Shown here: positions 1-11,400 of the stretch, piece by piece
Position numbering within the stretch: position 1 is the stretch's first letter
Layout of the letters: every line of letters begins with the position of its first letter
Origin: Vitrella brassicaformis
Taxonomy: Eukaryota > Sar > Vitrellaceae
Direction of reading: 5' to 3'
Length of the DNA: 64,000 nt
Assembly (NCBI GenBank): GCA_001179505.1
Contig: CDMY01000887.1
Location: forward strand, 163,658 to 227,657
Position numbers and translations under genes: made by a program
Notes under the pieces: generated by a model
What the model was told of the DNA's origin: nothing
Seen by the model: the letters and a program-made list of their open reading frames with translations, nothing else
Databases searched by the model: none

Positions 1-17
1 CCCCCCCCCCCCCCCCC
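1..17. repeat. poly-C homopolymer at window edge
   Basis: Seventeen consecutive C residues open the window and run straight into a CA-rich intron of the coiled-coil gene. The matching intron of the right-hand copy (about 61030-61116) has no such C run. This may be a true homopolymer or a sequencing or assembly edge. Confidence 0.8.
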
Positions 18-100
18 ACACACAGACACGTACGCATGCAGCGCACCAAGCCATGTGTATGTGTGTGTGTGTGTGTGTGTATGTGTGTGTGTCTGAGCAG

Positions 101-1185
101 CACTCTGCTGAGGTGGAGAGACTGCGGGCCGAGTTGGACAAGTTGACGGAGGATCACGGGAGCGAAGTCGCCAAGGTGAGCTGGAATGGTGCTGGGAGGG
201 AGTCGGTGAGGGAATTGGGGTGTGGGTGGGCCGGTGGGTGCACTGCACTGCACTGATTGCTCTGGAGAGAGAGAGAGAGATGGATGGATGGATGGATGAT
301 GGATTGTGTGTGTCTGTGTGTGTGTTGGTTCAGCTCAAGTCGGGGTTCGAGCAGGTCCAGGGTGACAAGGACCGCGAGCTCGACAGACGCCAAAGAGACA
401 TCGACCAGGTGAGTGGATCATGAAACGAGCGAGGCGGGCACACCCACAAACTAACAGACAGACAGACAGACATCCACACACACACACAAATCCCTCCCTC
501 CCTCCCGTTTTTGTCTCTGTCTGCCTCGGTCAGGCTGAGGGCCTTTTGCAGACGACTTGCCAAAAGAGGACACTCTCAAAAATCGCTGCTTACATTTTAT
601 ATGGAACGAGCCGTGTCTCTTACCATCTGTGTGTGTGTGTGTGTGTGTGGTTTGTGAGCAGTACTCGGCTGAGATTGGCCGCCCGCGCGACGAGATGACC
701 AGGATGAGCGAGGAGTACAGGACGGAGTTGGGCCAGGTGAGTTGGAATGGTGCAGGGAGGGAGGGAGTCAGTGAGTGGATGGATGGATGGATGGGTGCAC
801 TGATTGTCGACGGCATTTCATGCCTGCGTCTGTGTGTGTGTTGGTTCAGGTGCAGTCGACGGTTGAGGACAAGGACCGGCAGCTGGAGCAACGCAAATCG
901 GACATCGACCAAGTGAGTGGATCATGAGACGAGCGAGGCGGGCGCACACACCCATACACTCACAGACATACATCAACACACACACAAATCCCTCTGTCCC
1001 TCTGTCCCTCCCTCCCTCCCTCTCTCTCGCTGTGTCTGTCTGTCGGTCTGTGTGCGTGTCGGTGCAGGTTGAAGGTGTCTTGACGACAACCAGGGAGCAG
1101 CTTCGACAGGCCCATGAAGACAGACAACGCGTCAGTCAGGGAAATGCCAACACACAGACACGCACGCACGCAGCACACCAAGCCA

Positions 1186-1219
<34 letters not shown>

Positions 1220-1945
1220 TGTGAGCAGTACGGGGCTGAGATCGAGAGATTGCGCAGTGCGTTGGCCAAGTCGTCCGAGGGGTACAGCAGCGCGATGAAC
1301 AAGGTGAGTTGGAATTTTGCTGGGAGTCAGTGAGGGAGTCAGTGAGGGAATGGGCCGGTGGGTGCACTGCACTGATTGCTCTGGAGAGAGAGAGATGGAT
1401 GGATGGGTGCACTGATTGTCAACGGCATTTCATGTCGGTGTGTGTGTGTGTGTGTGCTTCAGAGGCGCCGTCCCCAGATACGCATCAGAGGCGGGAAAGA
1501 ACCCTACCAACTCCACGCCGCACAGATGTCATGATGCTCCCCACACCCCATGTCACAAGGCAAACGTCTCACGCCGGCAGACACCGGGCAACGATCGAGG
1601 TAATTGGACGTTCTGTACAGATTCGACCTGGCTTTGCGCCTTATAGCCCGCCGCGCCACACGGAGGTCTCCATGCCCTCGAGACAGACACGCGGGCGCCG
1701 CAGACACAGATGGCTGCCCGTTCCTCGAGGCCAGCAATCCAGGTAAGCATTGGGCACACACACAGCTGGCGAAAGGTGAATTGTGTATGTTTGCATGGCA
1801 GACCCCGTTCGGGGAGATTCGACCTGAGTTGCGCTTTAGGGAGAACGGCGGGCGCAATATGCCGATAAGGGTAACTAAGACCAGAAGCACTCTCTGTCTG
1901 ATAAACGTTTGTTGATTCGTTGGTTGTTCCTCTTATCAGGGCTGA
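101..1945 (+). pseudogene. coiled-coil exon-triplet repeat gene, 3' part, frame-broken
   Basis: Exon-like blocks, all bounded by AG and GT in phase 0: 101-175, 334-408, 662-736 and 1229-1303 include three 25-aa 'A' modules (core SAEIERLRSEL) and one 25-aa 'B' module (334-408, DKDRQL...RQRDIDQ). 850-912 is a 21-aa B with four residues missing, and 1068-1130 a 21-aa 'C' module (VEGVLTTTREQLRQ). A tail follows at 1621-1742 and 1802-1870, with a final Gly-stop at 1940-1945. Heptad-like Leu/Glu/Lys/Arg spacing suggests a coiled coil. No family is recognised. Breaks: the C exon at 534 runs into an unrelated insert without a frame-keeping donor, and a 143-nt insertion (1478-1620) splits the first tail exon and puts TGA at 1532. 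The 5' end lies outside the window. It could still be a live gene with unusual splicing, but I see no intact frame. Confidence 0.5.
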
Positions 1946-2225
1946 TAGTGATGGCACCATGGAGGCGTCCACTGGCCGAGAGGTGCCTGTGGCGTGCGGT
2001 TGGATTGAATTCCGTGGCGATTGCTCGGCGATTGCTCGGGGACGGGCGTGAGTGTTGGAGCCGGTGTGACGCATCTGAGTGTGGGCGATGATGTGTACGG
2101 TGTGAGTGTGTAGTGTGCAGCTGTGATGACTGACTGTTTTCCTTTTCGGACATTCATGTGCGTAGGATGGAGGTGTCATGTGTACTGTGTGCTGACACGT
2201 GTGTGTTGGAGGACGATCCGATGCA

Positions 2226-2330
2226 ACATCAGACCGAGCTGGGCGAGAACATGCCGATCCGGGTAATTGAGACCAGAAGGAATGTGTAATCGACCTTCGT
2301 TCATGTGTTGTTTCTTTTATCAACCAGGGA
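2226..2330 (+). repeat. extra copy of the terminal exon/intron of the coiled-coil gene
   Basis: The sequence encodes GENMPIR followed by a GTAATTGAG donor, a T-rich intron and an AG acceptor, as at 1840-1942, where the real terminal exon encodes GGRNMPIR. The spacing is similar and the intron similarity is evident (gagaccagaag, ttatca). This is a tandem duplication of the 3' end, or an alternative last exon. The right-hand locus lacks it. Confidence 0.55.
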
Positions 2331-2639
2331 CGTGCTGACTGACTGACGGGAGGGGCGGCTGCTAGGCGGGGCGGCTGCGTATGCTGGCTGCTGTGGGTGC
2401 GCCTTTTTTTTCGGCTTGTGTGAGGTCGATGTGCTTGTGTGACGTCGATGTGCTGTGAAATCAATTGCGCTGACGGCGGGTGCGTGTGATTTCGTGTGTG
2501 TATGACTGGGATTTCGGACCTACATGTATGAGCTGGGCGCTGGGAGAGAAAAGGGGGGAGATGCCTGACCGATCCGATGCATACACCACACTCTGATAAT
2601 CGATTGGTGTGCGCCAGATACACAATGCGTGGGCTTCGC

Positions 2640-2950
2640 TTTCATCTGTAGAATGGCTGCCCACGTTTCATATCTGAATGAGCCGTGTCTCTCTGGTGCG
2701 CGTGTCTGTGTTGATGCTGACGGTGTGTGTATCTGTGTATGCCCTGTGCAGCTGTGATGACTGACTGACGTGCTTTGCTTTGCTTTACGGACATAAATTG
2801 TCGGGAGGATGCAGAAGGTCCGATTATTCTAGGTACTAGTCAGGTGTCTGAACACAACAACCACTGCGAGCGTTAATGCCACCCATCCCCGACCGACCGA
2901 GCCCTTCTCTCTCAGCCAGCCCAACAATAAAAGAGAGAAAAGGCAACCTT
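2640..2950. repeat. 3' flank shared with 62635-62948 (duplication arm)
   Basis: From the 'gtgggcttcgctttcatctg' stretch to the AATAAAAGAGAGAAAAGG stretch this segment is nearly identical, in the same order, to 62628-62948. It holds no supported gene. It includes an AATAAA hexamer (about 2925) that could serve as a polyadenylation signal for the upstream copy. The remaining bases between 1946 and 2640 contain GT-rich spacer and the repeat at 2226-2330. Confidence 0.75.
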
Positions 2951-3056
2951 TGCACACATATTCACAACGATAAACCCACCAATCCGTTTGTCCGTCAGCC
3001 TGTCCCTCCCCCATCCATCCACTCATCCCTCACTGTCTGTTTGTTGAATCATGCCA

Positions 3057-6000
3057 TCACATCATGCACGGCGCAAACCCAGCCGCCCCACACACGGCCC
3101 CGAACGGCGGGCAGCATGAGGCCTTCCCCGGCCTGGCCCGCCGGCACCGCCGCCCCCCACACCCCCGATGCCCACACTGCGCCGGGCAGCACGCAGCTGT
3201 GCCCGACTTGGCATCCTCAGCGAATATGCCGCCCAGGTACCTCACGCACACCCCTTCTGGCTCATGTGGGATCGGCAGTGCCTGTGTCTGGTTGCTGGCT
3301 GTCGATGTGGACGTTGATGTGATGGCGATGGCGCTGTCTGGTAGTGCTGGCAGCTGCTGCGGCTGTTTGGGCTGTTTGCTTGGCGGTGGTGGGCGTGAGG
3401 CGGTCCAGTAGAGGGCCCACGACCGAGATAAACCGGTGTCTAGCGGCACGGACCTCAGCACCGTGTAGGCATCGGCCCTGCAGGCAGAATCACACACAAC
3501 ACACGCGTAAGCAACACACACAGAAACACACACACAATGATGGCCAGCTGTGGGGGGCGGGCGATGACACACTAAGACACTCAAGACTCACTTACTTGTT
3601 GAGTGTGGCGTAGTTGAGCATGAGTATGGACGTCCATGTGGTCCACTCGGCGGCCTTCAGGATGGGCAGGTCACTCAGCCGGTCGGTCCACTCGTGGTAC
3701 ACAAACTCTCTGGTGCGCATCAGAGGCAGCGCCGGCGTCACTGGCAGCATCTACAGGGACGAACGGCATCATTATCACACGTGTGTGTGTGGTGAGGTTC
3801 GCTTTCTCCCTGCCTGTCTGTCCGTCCGTCTGCCTCCCTCTGTGGTCGCTAACTCACCTGTATGCCGTGGATGTATTCGGTGTTGTCACCGAACCAAGTG
3901 GCGTAGTCGACCTTGTTCTCGAACAATATACCGGACACACGATTCTTGACGAAGGCCGCTGGGTGGTTGCCGTTGTCGGGACTCATCAGGAAGTACTCGC
4001 GAATTGACGCACTGCACCCGTTCGTGGATGGATGGCACACACATGGCTCTCTATATCTCTCTGTGTGTGTGTGAGTATATATGTGTGTGTCCTTCCTCCC
4101 TGCCTACCTGGCCATGTGGAGCATGGTGGTGCCCAGCGCTTCAAGGGCGCTGTCGCCCATGACCTTGCCCCACATGCACAGCCCGAAATGCCAATTCATC
4201 TCCTCCGACACACTCTCGGCATCCTTACCTACAACACACACACACACACGAATGACGTGCGGTGCGGGGGCAGGAAGGCTCACCATCGTTTGATGGGATG
4301 ATGCCGCGAGACCACGAGTGTCCGTCCATCCACGAGAAGCTGCGGAAGGGGGGGAAGTGGGGGTCGTCGTCGGCGGAGGTCGACACGTCGCGGATGAGCG
4401 TCTCCACAAACGCCTGATGCACACAGGCAGACAGACAGACAGACAGAAACAAACAGCCCCCACACCACATGAGGCCATTGATGGTCTCTTCCACTCCATT
4501 CGCTCACTTTGTTGGTCTTGTTGGCGGCCCACTGCGGCTGCATGTACGCCAGGACAGCCGCGGACACCACAAAGTAGCCAACTGCGATGCGATCGATGGA
4601 TGCGGTGCACACATACACACACGCACACACGCTAATGCAGCCACACCCCTTCTGCAGACCACATGCTCACTCACAGTGGTAGTGGTGATCGTTGTAGAGA
4701 GCGTTGCCGAAGTCGGTCGATATCATGTCGTCCAAGTCACCAGACAGCCCTCCAGAGCTCACCACGCCGCCCCAAGACTCGTCGTACCGCAGCGCAGGCG
4801 GCCCCTTCTCGCACTCGCCGTGGTTCACCACACACCCGAGCGCACGCTCCAGCTTCCCGACACACCCACTGGTGACAGCGGCTGACTTGCCGAGCAGCTT
4901 GGTGGCAATGAGGCAGAGGTAGGCGAGTTTCTGGACCTGTTTGCCGGTCCAATAGTAGTCGGGGAGCATGGCGTGGAGCATGACGTCGTAGGCGGCGATG
5001 TCTTGCTCGACGATGGCCTTGATCTCTGCCTGATGCTCGGCGGTCATGTGCTCGTCGGGGGGGAGAAAGCCGATACTGGACGCTGGGACCTATGTGCCCA
5101 CACACGCACGTTCACAGAGGGAGGAAGAATGGCGTCTGTTCTGTTCTCTCCCCCCCCAGTTGCTTACCCCCTTGACGCGCATCGTCCATTCATTGCCCAC
5201 GACGGCCGTCATGCTGCCCTTAGTCGGCCCCTCTGTGACGTACTTGGTCACACGGGCACCATCACTCGCGTCGACACCGCTCTTGACCTGGTGGGGGAAG
5301 GCCATGTGCAGCAGCTGGGGGCTCTTCCTCTCTGCGCCGCTCCCCGCCTCACGGCTGCCCGTCTTCCATCTAAAGCGGTAACCGTACATGTCTTCCTCTG
5401 TGTCGGGCGCGAAGACGTCCAGGTGTGCGCCGAGTGGCCACACACCGACGTGCTTGTCGAGAAGCCGCTCTCTCTGGGGGACGGTCAGCCGCTGGACGGT
5501 CGATGGCATCGGCTGCAGCTCGGGTGACGACGGCGTGTCGGCGAGCAGCGCCGCCCTCACTGTGCCGCTGAAGGACCTGCTCCCCTGGATGCTCTTGCTC
5601 TTGTCGTCGTAGACCAGCTGGAATGGGGTATTCGGTGCGGCATCTTGTTTCTCCTCAATGAACCAGAGCTTCCACACCTGTTGGTTGTGCGTCAGCTGCA
5701 CCAGGGCTGTTGTCACGTGCTCAGCCGACGCTGCATCCGCCGCCCTCACAGAGACGTCCACGTCAATGTCTTCAGGCCAGGTTGGCATGCCCTCAATCGC
5801 CACCAGCTGTCCGCTCTCGTCTCTCTGCGCCGCCCAGACGACGGGGAACAGCAGCATGAGGCGTGGGGTGACATCGCCGCCGCTGTATACAGCCGTGATG
5901 TAGGCCATCCCCTGGACGATCGGAAATGTCACCCCTCCCTCCTTGATCTTCGAGCGTCTCAGCTGCAGATGGGCGCCAAACATGTCGTAGTCAACGACCT

Positions 6001-7015
6001 CCTTTGTCTGCAGGCACGTTTGAACAACACACATAAGAGCTGCAGCTCGCGTGTTGTGCATTCAATGGCCTGGCCAGCTCGCTCACCGTGAGTGCCTCTG
6101 ACACGGCGAAGGCGATTGACGGCTCGAAGGGCGTGTAGTAGAACTGAATGCCATCAGGCGCGAGCCGGCCGGGGCCCAGGTGCTTGTACTGATGCGAAAC
6201 CAACAGCTGCCAATCCACACAACAGAACACACACATCAGCTGAGTAGTGTGTAACCTCTCACTCGCCACCCGAGCGCAGACTCACCCGGTATCCGCCGCC
6301 CGTGGGATCATCCTTCTGGCATTTGACGACAAACGGCATTGCATGCACAGGGCTGTCGCCATCGCCGATCACCAGCTGCGACCAGAACTTGTTGGTGTGG
6401 ATAGGCCGGCCGCCTTTCACGCCCTCCCCCTCTGCCTCTGCCTCAGCCCGGCCCGAGAGCGTGTCGGCAGCACTGACGAACTGCGGGACGGGCACGGCTT
6501 GGTCCGGTGACCTGCGGAAGGGCTTGAACATGGACGCGTCCGGCGCACCAGTCGCCGCCCCTGTTGCTGGCTTGCCCAAAACGGCTCCCTTTTTGGCCGG
6601 TTTGGTCTTCTTATCCTTCTCTGTCTTCTCTTTCTTCTCACCATCGCCGCTCTTCTCGTCTGCCGCTGCTGGCAGTAGGGTCAGTATCTCCTCTGCGTGT
6701 CCATCAGCCGAGGGTTGTGTGTCTGTCCTGGGGCGGGCAATGCGTGCATCGACGCGCACGCGAGGCCCCAGCAGCTCTCTTGCGTCGGGGGAAGCACCTG
6801 AAGCAATCAGATTCACCCATGCATCATCCCCGGAGGGGTTGTTTTGCCAAGTTGTGTTTGCGCACGTACGTGTGTCGCTTACTGATCTGGCCGACGCATA
6901 CAACAGCCAGTAGGAGGCCGAGTGTGGTGGCCGCCTTGGAGAGGCCTGCCGCCCCATTCATGTACGCATCGACACGCTGTTCCCCGCCGCAACGGCTGGT
7001 CTTCTGATCGCCCAT
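3057..7015 (-). CDS. GH81 endo-1,3-beta-glucanase A, N-terminally anchored
   Basis: Exons (minus strand, in order): 7015-6883, 6797-6286, 6206-6087, 6007-5168, 5089-4675, 4581-4508, 4413-4284, 4228-4108, 4011-3858, 3750-3596, 3477-3057; all phases agree, giving 1024 aa. The family hydrolyses internal 1,3-beta-glucan bonds by inversion. Seen: a hydrophobic segment at about residues 30-43 (signal anchor), a Lys/Glu-rich low-complexity linker, the GH81 entry motif TNKFWSQLV (about 179), YNDHHYHFGYF with Asp669, DGHSWSRG, and ESVSEEMNWHF carrying the Glu746/Glu750 pair expected for catalysis. The last exon adds a Pro/Ser/Thr linker and a Cys-rich module (CCPAQC...CCPP...APC). It is likely a type II membrane or secreted enzyme acting on callose or storage/wall glucan. 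The start ATG is the first before the hydrophobic segment. A paralogue lies at 37519-42091. Confidence 0.9.
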
Positions 7016-8414
7016 CTTCGCCGCGTTGCTTGGGGCGAATGAGCACGAGCGGGAAGGTCCGCACCGCAGCAGAATGGATCGGCATCCTTCCCTTCCCTCC
7101 CTTCCCGTCGCTCGCGTACTCGCAACACCCAGCTGCACCCAGAGGTGAGATGCTTTCGACGACGTTCTCTGTCTGTGCGTATATTCTGTGCTGCTGGCTT
7201 TCAGACGTGCTTTCAGTACTTGAAGCTTCTCGTCATCGTCGCCGCTTTGGCCGCCAGGCACAGATCTTGTGCGAATGGGGCGAGAAAGAGAAGAAGCAAG
7301 TGGTCACCATGATGATGGCTGCTGGGCCTAGTAAAGATGTGCCCTTGCCGATGCGGATCTGACTCGTTCGGAGCGGAAAAATCATGATCATCCATGAGGT
7401 GAGTGCGAGGCGGGGGGGGGAGGGGGGTGGCTGGCAGTGCCATGCAGGCTGCGGCGTGGCGATATCATGATGACCCAATCAATGAACTGTATTAGCTTCA
7501 GACGGCTCATGCCGCTGGTTACAATATCAATTATCCCTGGCTGATCATGCCATGCACTCGACACTGACTGTTCCTTCGTGCGTGATGAATGCACACATGC
7601 AGTACTTAACTTACTGTTCGCTGTCTGTCTGTCTGTCTCTGTCTGTTTGCAGGTTTGTGTTGTCTGAGGAAGGGAAGAGGCTGGACAAACACAGCCGCGG
7701 CTGATTGGCGTGACTGACTGGACACATGTGCGTGGCCGATTGATAGAGTCTTCTGGTCTGCCATCTCGAGAGTTCCTGCGTGCGTGTTGATATGAAGGCG
7801 AGTGCCAGTGTTGATAATGAGCGAGAGATGCAGACAAGTCGCGCAGGTGAGCGATGGGATTGCGGTGTGTGTATGCTGCTGCGTGGCCAGAGAGAGAGAG
7901 GGAGAGACAGACAGACAAACAAAGAGACAGACAAACCGGCCCTTTACGTCATTGCGCCCACGCTGCAGAACACACACACACACGCACAGTTGAGATGAAT
8001 GTCTCACAGTCTACCCAGGGATGACCCTCACCTGCTGACTCGCCCACTCACTCACTCATCTCATGCCACACGCGCCAATCGTCTAGCTCTCCATCCATTT
8101 GTAATTGCATACAGTACACATGCCCATCGACGTGTGTGCAGTCACGTCACACAGACCGACACAAGAAATGTATGACGTACGCAGAGAGACACTCCAAGGA
8201 AGTAAACGGGACAGAGAGAGGGAGTCAGCTGGAGAGACAGAAATGGGCAAAGCAACGATTCGCATGAGACAAGAAACGAGAAAATCAAAATCAACGCCGC
8301 ACAGAGGCAACTCCCACAAAGGGACAAGGGAAAGTAAACCGATTCGCTTGAGAAAAGAAACGGGAAACGCAAGACGCTGTGTCTTCGCGGCGCGTGTCTC
8401 TCTTCCATCGTGGA
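7016..8414. other. spacer, no supported gene
   Basis: 1.4 kb between the start of GH81-A and the 3' end of the receptor gene. It contains (GTCT)n near 7619-7645 and (GAGA)/(GACA) runs near 7890-7935. The open frames here are low-complexity or lack splice-consistent neighbours. The promoter of GH81-A must lie in its left part. Confidence 0.6.
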
Positions 8415-11400
8415 TCAGCAAGGTAATGACTCATTGCTACTGCTCGAGACAGAGATGCCCTCTGGCGCATCGTCGCCTTCAGCCGCAGCTGCAGGGATAG
8501 AACACGGCCGCTCCGACCAGTGAGTCGGGCCGCTCATATCGCGACTCGGTGATGGGGAAGGTTGGGCCGGCGGCCACAGGACCGGCGAGCACTTCCGTTC
8601 CAGCCATGTGCTGTCCCTGACATAGGCGTGCCCGTGCTCAGCACTGTCATGTCTTTGTGGCTGCGCCTTCCGGTGTTCGTCCCGGCTGCCAGTCTTGGCG
8701 GAATCAACATTCAGATGATAGAAGTCGCTGATGGTGCTGCAAGAAGCAAAGCTGCCTCGTCTGATCCGTCCTGGTGTCCCCTGCTCTCCGCCGCTCGGTG
8801 CATGTTTGTAGGGCACCCGGCCGCCTGCTTCGAGCGGGCCAGCTTCCCCTCTGCCGTCTGCTCTCTTCCACGGCAGCACTCCGGCGGCGAGGGCTTCAGA
8901 GGCGGAAGAGTCCATTCCCTCGTCGGATCGAGGGGACGTTGGTCCGTCATTTGCGGCACCGTGACTGTCCTCGTCTCGCCCATCGTCCCCGCCACCATGC
9001 CCGTGTGTGAAGCTGCGACTGCGAAGCGCGCGGATGCGCGCGAGGTTTTCACTGCCGCCGGCGCGATCGGGGGGGTTAAGGGTGGGAATTGTGTGGTGTA
9101 TGTGGCCCTGGCCGGCGTGGTGCAGCAGGTGGTCGTACACGTGGTCGAACTCGGCCAGAGAAATGCGCCGGGAGAGCCTACGGCGGGTAGTGGTCGGCCG
9201 GCTCTCGACGCCAGAAATACTCGGCCTGAAACATCCATGATAGAGACATCATCATCGCGGTCTGTTGGTCGATAGGCGCCTTGTGTACCGCCGCGTTTCG
9301 AACATGTCGATGAAAGGCAGCACCTCCACCTGGACACATACACAAGGGCTGGTGTTTGCAGGAAATAAGGGAAACCACACACACAAGGGCACATCGCAGA
9401 CTCAGCACCGGACCTGGACAATTGCCAATGCCTCGGCAATGCTTTTCAGGTCGCATCTATGCAGCCGATTCATGGCGGCTCTCAAGTACTCCACTCTTGG
9501 ATCCCGGTCTGAGCACGGGAAAAGGGGCTCTTCCACATGACTTGAAATCATGCTCGAGTCAGGGGGGGGCTGCAGACTGCGCACACTGAAAGCGCTTCTG
9601 AGTGCGCCGCCGGCTCCATCCTGCTGTCCGCTGTACTCTCTGAGCGAGGGGAGGCGCTGCGGCTGTCGATGGCTGCCTTTCAGGAACCCAACCACCGCGC
9701 ATGAGACAGTTGTCATATCTTCCAGAACGCGTTTTACGAAGCTTTCTCGCTTTAAATTCAGCGGGCCACTTTTCCAGTTCCAAAGAAGGGAATACCAAAG
9801 TGCCGCGAACGTGCCGGCAATACCGAAGACCTGGAGGCATCACAATGAACCTGCACCAAGAAGCACGGACGGCTTCCAGTGTCTGTGCTGATGGTTACGG
9901 CGATGGTCCACGTGACGTTCTGGAAGAATGGGAGCGAGCTCTGCTTATGCTCAGCCGAGTACGCACCAACCCTGATCATCAGTGGATGAACCATCGATTG
10001 GCTGGCGATAGATTGTTGCGTTGTGGTAAGCTCACATCAGCAAAATCAGGAGCAGAATATAAAACAGCGTCTCAAGGTAGTTACCTGGTGCAAAAAAACG
10101 ACAAAAAAGGACACGCATGACCAGCCGACCCCGTCTGTCGCTTACTTGCTGGTGTCCTCCACGGCCAAACCAGCAAATGGGCGACAAGGGAAAATATGAT
10201 GATCAGAGAAGAGATGAAGCACTCCAGGGATCCATCGTGCCACAGAAATAAGGGCACTGCTGCAAGCAGCGTGTTGCGCAACAGATGCACGAGCATCCAC
10301 CAGTTTTTGTCCTGCAGCCGCGGTTTCACAATTAGAAATCCATTGCTTTGTCCCCCATATAGTCGTGGGCTCACCGCTCTGCAGGACTCGAACATGTACC
10401 GAAATCTCACCCTGAAGGCGGCACTATGGTGCCAGATCTGAGGAGCTAGGTATAGGATTACACTGTAGAAGACCAGCACTCCCACGACATACACAAGACC
10501 CCCGACCACGCCCAGTGGGAAGAGCTGCGTCCACCACACTCCTTCATAACATAACGCCTGATGACATGACCGAACTCTCCTGAATACCCATATTTGCATC
10601 CGTTGTCTGGCGTGGAGGTGAGCGCATACGTGCGGCATGTGGATCATGGAAAAGCGCCCATTTGGGTGTTTAAAACACTGAAAGATGATCGTGCAGGACA
10701 CGACCAGAGGTATGTACATCGTGTACACCTGAATGACAAAACAAAGACGTGAATGCAAGGGCCGCGGGGCTCACGTCTCCCATAAGTCGGACCATCATCA
10801 CGATGGACTGTGTAAGGGACAAGACAGTAAGCAATCACACTGAAGTGCATGGATACGTCACTTGCTGCGCGGGTGCCTCGTTACATTGCAGAGGCGATTG
10901 CCGTTCATCGGTGACCACTCCACACAGGCGTAGCACAGATTCATCGTTGCACTTCCCAGCCGAGCTGGCTGCGCCTTCGCCCAGCGGGCTAAGTCTTTGC
11001 AGCTCTCGCATTTCCACAGACCTGAAAAGCCGACAAGGGAAGGCATTTGTCAAATCGGAATCGCACTGTAAGAGACGCGTATACATTTTTTGCTGGTGCT
11101 CCCAGCTGATTGCAGCCTGGAGGGCCGCTCGTCACCACCGTAGCTGATCGTGAATGCCGGGGCACTTAGCACCGGACGTAGCTCGGTGGTTTGAGTCGGA
11201 CCAGGGTATCTCACAAATATCGATGCGTCTGACTCCTGCCACTTCTGACTTTCGCTGCGAGAGGGCCTGGCACCTAAGAGCAGCCTCTTGAAGGCATAGG
11301 GGATGAGCGACAGTGCCCACATGAGGATGAAAATAGAGCATATCATCAGCGGGAGCAGCAGCCGCAGCAAATAGTATCTCAGTGGGGTAAGCTCAAATGG

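Noticed and set aside
1553-2623. 356-codon open frame on the minus strand
   Set aside because: Made of His/Thr/Pro low-complexity opposite GT-rich introns of the coiled-coil copy; no domain and no splice-consistent neighbours.
8562-9275. 237-codon plus-strand open frame
   Set aside because: Shadow of the receptor's Ser/Gly-rich tail on the minus strand, whose frame joins in phase to upstream exons.
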